A stretch of DNA of 64,000 nt from Nocardia coubleae NBRC 108252 (GCF_001612805.1 NZ_BDBD01000004.1:584656-648655), one strand, 5' to 3'. Shown: positions 9,227 to 17,853, counted from the stretch's first letter. The notes: generated from the sequence alone by a model not told the origin. Translations and numbers: made by a program.

Positions 9227-9994
9227 ATGGACTACACGCTGCCCAACCACTGGAGTCTTGCGGAGGAACGTCTGAGCTTGCTCGGCGCGGCGTACGACCC
9301 AGGGAGTATCGCGCTGGCGCAACAGCTCGGCGTGTCTGCCGGCTGGCGTTGCCTCGAGGCCGGAGCTGGTGGTGGGTCTTTCGCACGCTGGCTGTGCACC
9401 GTCGCGCTGCCCGGTGGCCGAGTACTGGCGGTGGACGCCGATCCGCGTCATCTCACCGACTTGCCGGGCCTCGGTGGTGAAACCGTCCGGATGGACCTCG
9501 TCACCGATCCTCTCCCCGCAGGCGCCTTCGATTTCGTCCATACCCGGTTCGTGCTGCTCCACATCGCCGAAAGACAAGTCGTAGTGGAGAAATTGGCTCG
9601 GGCATTGGCACCGGGCGGGGTGCTCGTGCTCGAGGAAGGTGATGGGCTCGGTGTGCTCGGTGAGATGCCGGGAGCATTCGGGGAAGTCTGGCGGGCCTTC
9701 GCTCGGTCCACCGAAGCCGCGGGTGCCAGCCAATCGTGGGCGCGCACCCTGCCCACTCGGTTGGCGGCGCTCGGGCTCGTCGATATCCGGGCAGACGCTG
9801 ATATCCCGTTCTTTCGCGGTGGTTCACCGATGGCGCGCATGTGGAGCCTCACCTGGGCGCAGGCGCACGAAGCTCTGGTAGTCCACGGAGTCTCACGCGA
9901 GACGATCGCGGTGGCGCAGCGAGAATTGGAAGACGAACAGCGGTGGCTGTACGCACCGCCCACTGTGCGGGTCTGTGCCCGCGCTCCCCGCTAG
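9227..9994 (+). CDS. class I SAM-dependent methyltransferase
   Basis: A 255-residue Rossmann-fold methyltransferase. The SAM-binding loop is LEAGAGGGSFARWL (about residues 44-57), followed by VLAVDADPRH (acidic ribose contact), VRMDLVTDPLPAGAFDFVHTRFVLLHI and APGGVLVLEEGDG. The substrate is unknown. Although GAGG precedes ATG 9227, it is too close to act as a normal ribosome site, which fits the leaderless promoter at 9193-9220. Confidence 0.88.
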   Translation: MDYTLPNHWSLAEERLSLLGAAYDPGSIALAQQLGVSAGWRCLEAGAGGGSFARWLCTVALPGGRVLAVDADPRHLTDLPGLGGETVRMDLVTDPLPAGAFDFVHTRFVLLHIAERQVVVEKLARALAPGGVLVLEEGDGLGVLGEMPGAFGEVWRAFARSTEAAGASQSWARTLPTRLAALGLVDIRADADIPFFRGGSPMARMWSLTWAQAHEALVVHGVSRETIAVAQRELEDEQRWLYAPPTVRVCARAPR

Positions 9995-10042
9995 AACGGG
10001 GTGGACGCTGGTCTGGGGCTGAGCATCCGAAGTTCTGCGCTG

Positions 10043-10068
10043 TCAGGGTGGTGGTGGCACACCCCTGA
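10043..10068. promoter_or_regulatory. inverted repeat upstream of the SDR gene
   Basis: TCAGGGTG and CACCCCTGA arms around GTGGTGGCA. The stem has one bulged base. It lies in the 120-base gap between the methyltransferase stop and the SDR start and could be an operator or a weak terminator; the sequence does not decide. Confidence 0.3.
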
Positions 10069-10114
10069 TAAACGCGCACTGTTTGTCTGTTCGGCGGAGG
10101 CGCAAGGTGAGTGC

Positions 10115-10879
10115 ATGACGCACAACGGGTTTCGGTTCGACGGGAAGATCGCTCTGGTTACCGGGGGTGGCAGTGGGATGGGGCTGGCTGCTGCGCGGCG
10201 GTTGATCGCGGAGGGTGGGCGGGTTGTGGTGACCGGCCGGGACAAGGGGCGGCTGGATGCGGCGGTCGAGGTGTTGGGTGATCGGGCGGTCGGGATCGCT
10301 GGGGATATGGCTGATCTCGGCGATCTCGATGCTGTGATGGGGACGATCTCCGAGCGGTTCGGGCGGCTCGATGTGGTGTTCGCCAATGCGGGGATCGGGT
10401 CGTTCCAGTCGATCGATCAGGTGAGCGACCAGCTGTTCGGGCAGGTGATCGACAGCAATTTCAAGGGGGCGTTCTTCACGATTCAGAAGGCGCTTCCGGT
10501 GCTGGTCGACCAGGGTTCCGTCGTCATCAACGCGTCGTTCGGCCTGCACCGGGGTGTGCCGGGTGCGGCGTTGTATTCGGCGAGCAAGGCGGCGGTGCAC
10601 AATCTGACGCGCACGCTCGCGGCGGAGTTGGCGCCACGCCGTATTCGGGTCAATTCGGTGAGCCCGGGCTACATCGACACACCGGCCTTCCGCGCCGAAC
10701 TCTCCGAGTCGGCACAGGCGGGGGTCGCGGCCCTCTCCCCCGCCGGCCGCGTCGGCACCGTGGACGACATCGCCGCCGCCGTCGCTTTCCTGGCCTCCGC
10801 CGAGGCCTCCTACATCAACGGTCACGACCTGCGCATCGACGGCGGCCTCACAGCGGTGGATGCCGCCGCACTGCTCTAG
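10115..10879 (+). CDS. short-chain dehydrogenase/reductase (SDR)
   Basis: A 254-residue classical SDR. The cofactor loop is TGGGSGMG (about residues 16-23), followed by the NAG motif in FANAGIG, catalytic Ser in INASFG, YSASK with the Tyr and Lys pair, and the C-terminal DGGLT. The Arg of VTGRDKGRL after the second beta strand suggests NADPH. The substrate is unknown. ATG 10115 is preceded by AAGGTGA at 5 bases. Possibly co-transcribed with the methyltransferase, though the 120-base gap holds an inverted repeat. Confidence 0.92.
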   Translation: MTHNGFRFDGKIALVTGGGSGMGLAAARRLIAEGGRVVVTGRDKGRLDAAVEVLGDRAVGIAGDMADLGDLDAVMGTISERFGRLDVVFANAGIGSFQSIDQVSDQLFGQVIDSNFKGAFFTIQKALPVLVDQGSVVINASFGLHRGVPGAALYSASKAAVHNLTRTLAAELAPRRIRVNSVSPGYIDTPAFRAELSESAQAGVAALSPAGRVGTVDDIAAAVAFLASAEASYINGHDLRIDGGLTAVDAAALL

Positions 10880-10916
10880 CTTCGGAGCGACCGAGGCCGT
10901 GCCGTGGCCGCACCGC

Positions 10917-11714
10917 TCAGCGGACGGCGGCGCGGCCGCGCAACCGGCCGAGGACGACCAGTACCGCGAGGGTCACCGTGACGAGGATCGTTGTCGCGGC
11001 GGCGGCGTCGAAGACCTCTCCTCGGTCGGTTTGGGCGAAGATGCTGACCGGCAGGGTTTTCCAGGTGGCGGGGTACACCATGATCGTGGCGCCGAGCTCA
11101 CCCATGGACAGGGCGATCGAGAGGCCCGCTGCGGCGCCGAGGGCGGGGAGCAGGAGGGGGAGGGTGATCTGGGTCAGGACGCGGACCGGGCCTGCACCGA
11201 GGGATTCGGCGGCTTGGCGGTAGGCGGGGTCGAGGCGGTCGAGGGCGGCGGAGATGGCGCTGAAGGCGTAGGCGAGGACCAGGACGGTGTGGGCCAGGAT
11301 GACGATCCACTTGGTGCCGCCCAGCAGCAGCGGACGTTCGTTGAAGGCGATGAGGACGCCGAGGCCGATGGCCACCGAGGGCACCGCGACCGGCAGGTGG
11401 AAGACGGCGTCGGTGAGGCGACGCAACCAGGTGGGCGCTTCGCGGGCCGCGAGGGCGGCCCAGGTGCCGACGATCAGGGCGATCGCGCCCGAGATCAGCG
11501 CGGTCTGCAGGCTCACCGACAGGCTCGCGGCCTGTTCACCGCTCACAGCGCTGCCGAGGTTGGCGAAACCGAGGTCCGACGGGAGCGGGCCGGTCCAGGT
11601 GCCCGCGAGCGCGGCGAGAACGACCGTCGCGATCGGGGCGACGAAGACCACCGTCACTACGAGCCCGAAGATGGTGAGTACCAACAGTTTCCCGCGCGAA
11701 GTCCAGACGAGCAC
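10917..11714 (-). CDS. phosphonate-type ABC transporter permease 2
   Basis: A 265-residue inner-membrane permease of the spermidine/2-aminoethylphosphonate type (PhnV-like), with about six membrane helices. The ATPase-contact loop reads RQAAESLGAGPVRVLTQITLPLLLPAL. GTG 11714 is chosen because GAAGGAGG stands 7 bases upstream and the TGA of the preceding permease is 2 bases away, so translation is coupled. It is the last gene of the phosphonate operon that begins at 17030. The substrate is inferred from the operon. Confidence 0.88.
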   Translation of the reverse strand: MLVWTSRGKLLVLTIFGLVVTVVFVAPIATVVLAALAGTWTGPLPSDLGFANLGSAVSGEQAASLSVSLQTALISGAIALIVGTWAALAAREAPTWLRRLTDAVFHLPVAVPSVAIGLGVLIAFNERPLLLGGTKWIVILAHTVLVLAYAFSAISAALDRLDPAYRQAAESLGAGPVRVLTQITLPLLLPALGAAAGLSIALSMGELGATIMVYPATWKTLPVSIFAQTDRGEVFDAAAATTILVTVTLAVLVVLGRLRGRAAVR

Positions 11715-11716
11715 GA

Positions 11717-12610
11717 TCAGTCCTCCTTCGGACGGGCGATGAACCGGGCGAACACGAGCCGGTAGGTGACGTACAGGGTGAGTGACAGCACCACCTGCAC
11801 GGTGGCGAGGACGGCGGCGCCGGGCAGGTCGAAGGTGACGATGCCGCGCGTGTAGATCAACGCGGGCAGCGTGATGACACCCTTGGCGCCGGTGAACAGC
11901 ACGATGCCGAACTCGTTGAGCGTCAGCAGCAACACGAGGCTGCCGCCTGCCGCCAGCGCGGGCCACGCTTCGGGCAGCACCACCTGGCGCAGCACCCGCC
12001 ACGGCGAGGCGCCGAGACTGGCCGCCACATCGAGCTGTTCGCGCGGCAGTTGCGCGAACGCGGCGAGTACGGGTCGCACCACGAACGGGGTGAAGAAGGT
12101 GATCTCGGCGAGGATCACGCCCAGTGGCGTGGTGAGGAAATCGATCACCGGTGTTGTCGCCCCGGTCAATTCGGTGATCACCGCGTTCACCGCCCCCGCC
12201 GTGCCGTAGAGGAAGGTGAAGGCCAGGGTGATGAGGAACGACGGCAGCGTGAGGATGGTGTCGATGAGTCGGCCGACCACCCCCGAACCGGCAAACGGCA
12301 CGAACGCGAGCACGATCGCCAGGAACGTGCCGAGCACCAGGCAGCCGAGCGTCGAGCACACGGCGATGGAGATGGTGCGCCACAACGCATCCCGGAACGC
12401 CGCCGAGCCGAGGACCGTCGACCACACCTCGGTGCCGCGTCCGGTCGGCGTGCGCGTCGACTCGGTGAGAACTCGCAGAATCGGATAACCGGCGACACCG
12501 AGCACAATGAGTACGGGCGGCAACGTCCAGAGGACAGGCGCCCACGAGCGCCGCGCACCAGCGGATTTCGGCTTCACAACCGCAGGCGGATCGAGGACTG
12601 GCGCACTCAT
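11717..12610 (-). CDS. phosphonate-type ABC transporter permease 1
   Basis: A 297-residue permease, PhnU-like, with six or so membrane helices after a short cytosolic N-terminus. The EAA-type loop is QLDVAASLGASPWRVLRQVVLPEAWPAL. With the second permease it should form the channel of a 2-aminoethylphosphonate-class importer. Its ATG overlaps the TGA of a candidate mini-gene by ATGA. Confidence 0.9.
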   Translation of the reverse strand: MSAPVLDPPAVVKPKSAGARRSWAPVLWTLPPVLIVLGVAGYPILRVLTESTRTPTGRGTEVWSTVLGSAAFRDALWRTISIAVCSTLGCLVLGTFLAIVLAFVPFAGSGVVGRLIDTILTLPSFLITLAFTFLYGTAGAVNAVITELTGATTPVIDFLTTPLGVILAEITFFTPFVVRPVLAAFAQLPREQLDVAASLGASPWRVLRQVVLPEAWPALAAGGSLVLLLTLNEFGIVLFTGAKGVITLPALIYTRGIVTFDLPGAAVLATVQVVLSLTLYVTYRLVFARFIARPKED

Positions 12611-12897
12611 CGTCGCACCTCGCCATCGCAGGACGGACCGAACTCACGAAGCACGCTCGCCACCTCCACCGGCCGAGTCCGAGCTCCCGAGACCTCGAGA
12701 CTCGATATCGGTGCCGAGCAACGACTCCCGCCCGTCGCGGATGACGAAATCATCGGACGCCGACTCCTGATACCGTGCCGACCCCACACCATCACACTGA
12801 CTGGAGTCGGAACGCCGGGGCGACCGACGGCTGCGACGGAGTTATGGGTACGCGAGCAGGAATTCCACACCGCCGCACAGAGTTCAACCGAGTTCAC
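12607..12897 (-). CDS. candidate 96-residue coupled ORF in the phosphonate operon
   Basis: An open frame that exactly fills the 283-base gap between the ATPase and permease genes. Its GTG overlaps the ATPase stop (GTGA) and its TGA overlaps the permease ATG (ATGA). That geometry suggests translation. The composition does not: third-position GC is well below the neighbours and the product (Ser, Arg and Cys rich) has no recognisable domain, signal or membrane helix. It may be a real small protein, a decayed gene kept to couple translation, or chance. Confidence 0.3.
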   Translation of the reverse strand: MNSVELCAAVWNSCSRTHNSVAAVGRPGVPTPVSVMVWGRHGIRSRRPMISSSATGGSRCSAPISSLEVSGARTRPVEVASVLREFGPSCDGEVRR

Positions 12898-14081
12898 GGC
12901 GCATCCTCCTCTCCGCGCGAACCGGCCCCGACCGTGTTCGCGATCAGGACACCGGCGGGATCGGGCAAGACGACCCCGACGACCGAACCCACCGCAGCGG
13001 TGAAATGTCCGGGCACGTCGGCGGCGAGCACGGACGGCAACCCGTCGACATCCAACTCGACCCGGGTCGACGCCCCACGCCACACCGCACTGCGCACCGT
13101 GGCACGCAACGCATCTCGATCCGAGGTCTTGCCGAGGGTGATGGTGTGCGGGCGCACGCACAGCAGCGCGGCGTCGTCCGGCTTCCACTCGTCCTGCCCG
13201 ACACCGGGCACCGGCGCCTGGGCACGCAGTGTCGAGGTTCCCGCGGTGACCAGCGCCGCCGTCCCGGTGACATGCTTCACCGTGCACGGCACCAGGTTCG
13301 CCCCACCCAGGAACCCGGCGGTGAAGTCGGAAGGCGGTCGCTGCCAGAGGTTTTCGGCGGTGTCGATGTCGACGAGGCGGGAATCACGCATCACCGCGAT
13401 CCGGTCGGCCAGGGCGAGCGCCTCGGCCTGATCGTGGGTGACGTACAGCATCGCCGTGTCGGGCAACGCCTTCCGCAATTCCTGCAGTTCGCCGAGCATC
13501 GAGTGCCGCAACTGCGCGTCGAGGGCGGCGAGCGGTTCGTCGAGCAGCAGCACCCTCGGCCGGATGGCCAGCGCACGGGCAATCGCCACCCGCTGCTGCT
13601 GACCACCCGACAGTTCCCGCGGCAGACGCTCGGCATAGCCACCCATGCCGACCATCTCCAAGGCCTCGGTGACGCGCGGCCCGATCTCGGCGCGCGGCAC
13701 CCGCTGCGATTTCAACCCGAACGCCACATTGCTGTGCACGCTCATGTGCGGGAACAGCGCATACGACTGCACGACCACGCCGATCCCCCGCTTGGCGGGC
13801 GACAACGCGGTGACATCGCGTCCGGCCAACCGCACCGAGCCTGAAGTGGGACGGACGAATCCGGCCAGCGCCTTGAGCGCTGTCGACTTGCCCGACCCAC
13901 TCGGGCCGAGCAGTGCCACCGTCTCGCCAACGGCGACGCGCAGGCTGAAGTCGGCCAGCGCGACAGCGGCCTTGCGGCCCCGGCCGTAGCTGACACCGAC
14001 CCGGTCGAACACGATCGCCGGTTCGGTCGTGGTGGCACCGGCCGAAACGACGGACCCCGTGCGCACGTCACCATCGGACAT
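12894..14081 (-). CDS. phosphonate-type ABC transporter ATP-binding protein
   Basis: A 395-residue ATPase of the spermidine/iron/AEP importer class. Walker A is GPSGSGKST (59-67), the Q-loop lies in GVVVQSYALFPH, the signature is LSGGQQQR, Walker B is VLLLDEP and the switch His is in YVTHDQAEA. The last 120 or so residues form the extra OB-fold regulatory (TOBE) domain. ATG 14081 has a strong AAAGGAG site 7 bases upstream. The stop overlaps a candidate small ORF. It energises the two downstream permeases. Confidence 0.92.
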   Translation of the reverse strand: MSDGDVRTGSVVSAGATTTEPAIVFDRVGVSYGRGRKAAVALADFSLRVAVGETVALLGPSGSGKSTALKALAGFVRPTSGSVRLAGRDVTALSPAKRGIGVVVQSYALFPHMSVHSNVAFGLKSQRVPRAEIGPRVTEALEMVGMGGYAERLPRELSGGQQQRVAIARALAIRPRVLLLDEPLAALDAQLRHSMLGELQELRKALPDTAMLYVTHDQAEALALADRIAVMRDSRLVDIDTAENLWQRPPSDFTAGFLGGANLVPCTVKHVTGTAALVTAGTSTLRAQAPVPGVGQDEWKPDDAALLCVRPHTITLGKTSDRDALRATVRSAVWRGASTRVELDVDGLPSVLAADVPGHFTAAVGSVVGVVLPDPAGVLIANTVGAGSRGEEDAP

Positions 14082-14105
14082 TGTCGACTCCTTTTACAGG
14101 GGATT

Positions 14106-15152
14106 TCAGCTGCCGGTTGCCTTCTGGTATGCCGCGAGGTCGGCATCCAGCTCGGTGAGCACCGTGTTCCAGTCGACCGGGACCACGTCGACACCACGCA
14201 TCGCCGCGGCGGGACCGCCCTCGGCGGGCGCGGGCACATCGGTCCGCGGCGACACCGCGAACGCCTCGGGTCCGAGCGCTGCCTGCGCCTCGGGCGCCAT
14301 CAGGAACCGCATCAGCTCGGTGGCGTCGTCCTTGTGTGGCGCACCCTTGGCCAGACCCATCATGTACGGCACCGCCACGGTGGAACGCTTGCCGTCGGCG
14401 GCGGGGAAGAAGACGTTGAACTTGGAACCCTTCTCCTTCACCGTTGTCAGGTTCATCTGCACGTCACCGTTGGCGATGAGCAACTCACCCTTGTCGACCT
14501 TGGCCTGCAGCTTGCCGGTCGACGACGACGGGCCGACATTGTTGGCCTGCAACGCCGCCAGGTAGTCCAGCGCACCCTGCTTGCCGCGCAACTGCTGCAG
14601 CAGCACGAGCACCGCCGTGCCGTCACCGGCCTGGCCGGGCGTCGAGTACTGCAGCTTGCCCTTGAACTCCGGCTTCAGCAGGTCGTCCCAGGTGAGCGCG
14701 GCGGCATCGACCGACGGGTTGGCGATGAAGCACAGGAAGTTGTTGGCCATCGTCACGTAGTTGCCGTCGGGATCCTTGTCGGCGGCGGGGATCGCGGCGG
14801 TGTCGATACCGCTGGGCTGCAGCAGGCCCGACTGCTCGGCCTTCTGGATGAACGGCGGCAGGGTGACCACGATGTCGGCCTGCGGATTGGACTGTTCCTT
14901 GTCGACCCGGTTGACCACCTCGCCCGACCCGGCCTCGACCAGGTTCACCGCGATCCCGGTCTGCTTCGTGAACTCGTCGAAGCGGTTCTTGTACCAGCCG
15001 CCGACGCCGTCGGCGGAGTACACGGTGACGGTGCGGCCGTCGGCCGACTCGGTTCCGGTGCCGCCACACGCCGAGGAGAACGCGACGGCGGTGACGCCTG
15101 CCAGCAGCAACGCGGTACGCGCGAAGCGGCGTCTGGTGAGGGAAGTACGCAC
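14106..15152 (-). CDS. phosphonate-type ABC substrate-binding lipoprotein
   Basis: A periplasm-facing lipoprotein of the type 2 binding-protein fold (PhnS/FutA-like). GTG 15152 gives the tidy lipoprotein signal RTSLTRRRFARTALLLAGV with lipobox SSAC, placing the modified Cys at residue 29. A longer ATG start at 15185 exists but has no ribosome site and makes an over-long signal. Ligand-domain segments include GGWYKNRFDEFTKQTG, QADIVVTLPPF and LMRFLMAPEAQAAL. It lies 24 bases upstream of the ATPase gene in the operon. The ligand is presumed to be an aminophosphonate, from context. Confidence 0.88.
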   Translation of the reverse strand: MRTSLTRRRFARTALLLAGVTAVAFSSACGGTGTESADGRTVTVYSADGVGGWYKNRFDEFTKQTGIAVNLVEAGSGEVVNRVDKEQSNPQADIVVTLPPFIQKAEQSGLLQPSGIDTAAIPAADKDPDGNYVTMANNFLCFIANPSVDAAALTWDDLLKPEFKGKLQYSTPGQAGDGTAVLVLLQQLRGKQGALDYLAALQANNVGPSSSTGKLQAKVDKGELLIANGDVQMNLTTVKEKGSKFNVFFPAADGKRSTVAVPYMMGLAKGAPHKDDATELMRFLMAPEAQAALGPEAFAVSPRTDVPAPAEGGPAAAMRGVDVVPVDWNTVLTELDADLAAYQKATGS

Positions 15153-15213
15153 GATGACAACAACTTTCGTTTCACGGAGGTGCATTCGCCGCGGCGGTCG
15201 CCGCGACGGAAGT

Positions 15214-15894
15214 TCAGGCCAGGAGCAGGGCGGGGAAGTCGGCGACGGAGTCGACGACGTGGGTCGCGCCCGCCTCTCGCAGCTGTGCCGCGCTGTGCGC
15301 GCCGGTCAGGGTGCCCGCGACGATGCGCGCCCCGGCCGCCAGACCGGTCGCGATATCGCTGGTGGTGTCGCCGAGGACGGCGATCCGGTCGACCGCGTCG
15401 ACCCGCAGGCGCAGAGCCGCGGTGAGCACCATGTCCGGGTAGGGACGGCCACGGCCGGCGTCGGACGGGGCGAGGGTGAGATCGGCCAGCTCGGCCCAGC
15501 CGAGCGCGGACAGCAGCTTGTCCTGGGTGCCTCGGCTGAACCCGGTGGTGAGCGCCACCCGGACACCCGCGTCGCGCAGGGCGGTGATCGCCTCTACCGC
15601 ACCGGGTATCGGCGCGATGTCGGCCTCACCGACGAGCGCGTCGTAGGCCGCCTCGAAGGCGCGATTACCTGCCTGGGCCGCGTCCTCGTCACCGAGCAGC
15701 GCACGGAAGACCTCGATCTTGGACTGCCCCATGGTGTCGAGCACGTATCGGCGGGCCGCCTCGCGACGTGGGCCGTCGGACTCGATCCCGACCGCGGTAG
15801 CCGCCTCCTCGAAGGCGCGAAGCACCAATCCGCCGTCGGCGACGGTTGTACCGGCCATGTCGAGCACGGCGAGCTGAATGTTGTTGTGGTGCAT
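15214..15894 (-). CDS. phosphonatase-like hydrolase (phosphonoacetaldehyde hydrolase type)
   Basis: A 226-residue HAD hydrolase expected to cleave the C-P bond of phosphonoacetaldehyde into acetaldehyde and phosphate. The nucleophile loop is LDMAGTT (Asp12). The Schiff-base lysine that marks phosphonatases is present in TMGQSKIEVFRAL (Lys59; PMGxxK in PhnX). Motif II lies in LTTGFSRGT and motif IV in GDTTSDI. This is the shorter phosphonatase-like branch, not full-length PhnX (about 270 residues). GAGG stands 6 bases before ATG 15894. Only 8 bases separate it from the FAD oxidoreductase, which should supply its substrate. Confidence 0.87.
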   Translation of the reverse strand: MHHNNIQLAVLDMAGTTVADGGLVLRAFEEAATAVGIESDGPRREAARRYVLDTMGQSKIEVFRALLGDEDAAQAGNRAFEAAYDALVGEADIAPIPGAVEAITALRDAGVRVALTTGFSRGTQDKLLSALGWAELADLTLAPSDAGRGRPYPDMVLTAALRLRVDAVDRIAVLGDTTSDIATGLAAGARIVAGTLTGAHSAAQLREAGATHVVDSVADFPALLLA

Positions 15895-15902
15895 GGTGAT
15901 CC

Positions 15903-17030
15903 TCACAGTCCGATCTCGTCGGCGGTTTGTTCGCCGAGGGCGGGGCCGAGCGTCATTCCGCGACCACCGGGGCCGGTCACCACCCAGACGTTGGTGTCGG
16001 CCCGCACCCGGGTGACGATGGCGTCCGGGTCGACGCTCTGGCTGTAGACACCCGCCCACCGGCGCACCACCCGTGGCAGCTTGCGGCCGAGCAGCTCCTC
16101 GGTCACCTCGGTGAGGTGGTCGTAGGGCGATTCGTCGACGTCGAAGGCGAACGGTTCGGTGTATTCGTGGGTATCGCCGATGGTCAGCCCGCCGTGCAAC
16201 CGCTGCACACACAGCAGCTGCATCTTGTGCTCGGCGGCGGTGGCTGTCTGCGACTGTTCGCGGGCGAGCGAATCCACCTGTGGGCCGGCGAAACCCGGGT
16301 AGTAGCGGAAGCTGTCGCCGTCGGCGATCGCCGTGGTGAGCGCTTCGCCGAGCGGCTCGGTCTGCATCATCTGCAACCGCACCCGGCGCACCGGCAGCAC
16401 ACCGGCCAGTTCCCGGGTGAGCCCGGAATGCGCCGCGCCGGGGCAGTGCACCACCAGGTCGGCCTCGTGACGGCGGCCCTGATCGTCGAGCACCACCGCA
16501 CCGGCGCCGGTATCGGTGACCGACCGGGCCTCGGTCGACTCGTGGAAGGCGTAGCGACCGCTGGCGGCCATGTGGGCGCGCAACGCAGGCAACGCCTGCC
16601 GCGACTCCACCGCCGCGTCGGTCGAACAGTGCAGGCCCGCCAGGTATTTGCCGCGCAGCGCCGGGTTGTGCGCCAGCACCTGCTCGGGTTCGAGCAGGGT
16701 GAAGCCGCGATCGGCCGCGGTCGGCCCTGCCGCGGCGGCCTCGGCGACGGCCAGCTCCGCCGGGGTGCGGACCAGGGTGATGGACCCGGCGGGCCGGAAA
16801 CCGACGCCCGCGACCCGGCCGCCGATCTCCTCCCACAGCTCGCGCGAGCGCAGCGTGAGTTCCAGCTCGCCTGCCGACCGCCCGGATACCCACACCAGGC
16901 CGAAGTTGCGGACCGTCGCGCCGCGCGCCTCGCGTTCGCGTTCCAGGTGGACGACCTCGTGGCCGCGGGCTATCGCGGCCCAGGCGTGCGCCGTGCCGAG
17001 AATCCCACCACCGATGATGACCAATCGCAT
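15903..17030 (-). CDS. FAD-dependent amine oxidase of phosphonate clusters (DAO family)
   Basis: A 375-residue D-amino-acid-oxidase-fold flavoenzyme. The ADP-binding loop is GGGILG (7-12), the FAD ribose contact is HLERE, and GPGGRGMTLGPALGE is the C-terminal FAD motif. This branch recurs beside phosphonatase-like hydrolases. Relatives are reported to oxidise 2-aminoethylphosphonate or its N-methyl form to phosphonoacetaldehyde; the exact substrate here is inference. First gene of the six-gene operon. ATG 17030 lies 7 bases after CACTAT, so the message may be leaderless, and a PhnF-type operator sits near the -35 region. Confidence 0.85.
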   Translation of the reverse strand: MRLVIIGGGILGTAHAWAAIARGHEVVHLEREREARGATVRNFGLVWVSGRSAGELELTLRSRELWEEIGGRVAGVGFRPAGSITLVRTPAELAVAEAAAAGPTAADRGFTLLEPEQVLAHNPALRGKYLAGLHCSTDAAVESRQALPALRAHMAASGRYAFHESTEARSVTDTGAGAVVLDDQGRRHEADLVVHCPGAAHSGLTRELAGVLPVRRVRLQMMQTEPLGEALTTAIADGDSFRYYPGFAGPQVDSLAREQSQTATAAEHKMQLLCVQRLHGGLTIGDTHEYTEPFAFDVDESPYDHLTEVTEELLGRKLPRVVRRWAGVYSQSVDPDAIVTRVRADTNVWVVTGPGGRGMTLGPALGEQTADEIGL

Positions 17031-17048
17031 GGCACCGATAGTGGCAAA

Positions 17049-17060
17049 TGGTCTAGACCG
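17049..17060. promoter_or_regulatory. PhnF-type operator, site 1
   Basis: TGGTCTAGACCG holds the perfect palindrome GGTCTAGACC. It lies about 20 bases upstream of the FAD oxidoreductase start, over its presumed -35 region. It matches the second site at 17096-17107 in the TGGT ... AGACC frame. Confidence 0.75.
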
Positions 17061-17094
17061 ATAGGTGTGGCCAGGGCGAACACCGCGTTAACTT

Positions 17095-17108
17095 TTGGTA
17101 TAGACCAA
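17095..17108. promoter_or_regulatory. PhnF-type operator, site 2
   Basis: TTGGTATAGACCAA. The inner TGGTATAGACCA is the sequence I remember as the binding site of PhnF, the GntR repressor of phosphate/phosphonate transport in Mycobacterium smegmatis. It overlaps the -35 area of the gntR gene at 17128, implying autoregulation. The centre is 47 bases from site 1. Confidence 0.8.
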
Positions 17109-17127
17109 TCCGGGTACGCTGAGCGGC

Positions 17128-17850
17128 ATGGATTCACCGCACACCACGCGCGTCCCGAAGGTGTTCCGCGTCCGCACCGAGATCGACGCGATCCTCGCCG
17201 AACTCGACGAGGGCGACCCGGTGCCGTCGGAACGCGATCTCGCCACCCGCTTCGGAGTGGCGCGCGAGACGGTGCGCCACGCGCTGCGGGAACTGCTGGT
17301 GGAGGGCAGGATTCGCCGACGCGGACGCGGAACGGTTGTGTCGCGGCCGAAACTCACCCAACCGCTGTCGCTGCGCTCCTACACCGAGGGCGCGATCAGT
17401 CTCGGCCGCGTACCCGGTCGCATAGTCGTCGCCTGGGAAGACGTTCCCGCCGACGCGCAGACCGCGACCGATCTCGAGGTGGAACCCGGCACGCCGGTGA
17501 TGCACCTCGAACGCGTCCTGCTGGCCGACGGTGAACGCATCGGCCTGGAAAGCACCTATCTGCCACTGCATCGCTTCGGCGGGCTTCGTGGCAGTTACGA
17601 CCCGACCACGTCGCTCTACGCCGCGATCCGCGCCACCGGCGTGAGCTTTGCCGGTGCGCGGGAACGCATCGAGACCGTTCTCGCCTCGCCGCGGGAGGCG
17701 GGCCTGCTCGAAAGCACGACCGCACTACCGATGTTGCTGCTGCACAGGCGAAGTGTCGATGCGGACGGCGCACCCATCGAACGGGTGCGCTCGCTCTATC
17801 GTGGTGACCGCGTCGCCTTCGAGGCGAGGCTGTCACCGGAACCCGCGTAG
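17128..17850 (+). CDS. GntR-family (UTRA) regulator, PhnF-like
   Basis: A 240-residue repressor of the HutC/FarR subfamily. The winged-helix domain spans residues about 12-75 (PVPSERDLATRFGVARETVRHALRELLVEGRIRRRGRGTVV, described in part here) and is followed by a UTRA ligand domain (about 90-235: YTEGAISLGRVPG ... RVLLADGERIGLESTYLP ... RSLYRGDRVAFEARL). It is divergent from the phosphonate operon, with two operators in the 97-base gap. TACGCT 7 bases before the ATG suggests a leaderless transcript. It probably represses itself and the operon until a phosphonate metabolite binds. Confidence 0.93.
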   Translation: MDSPHTTRVPKVFRVRTEIDAILAELDEGDPVPSERDLATRFGVARETVRHALRELLVEGRIRRRGRGTVVSRPKLTQPLSLRSYTEGAISLGRVPGRIVVAWEDVPADAQTATDLEVEPGTPVMHLERVLLADGERIGLESTYLPLHRFGGLRGSYDPTTSLYAAIRATGVSFAGARERIETVLASPREAGLLESTTALPMLLLHRRSVDADGAPIERVRSLYRGDRVAFEARLSPEPA

Positions 17851-17853
17851 CCC

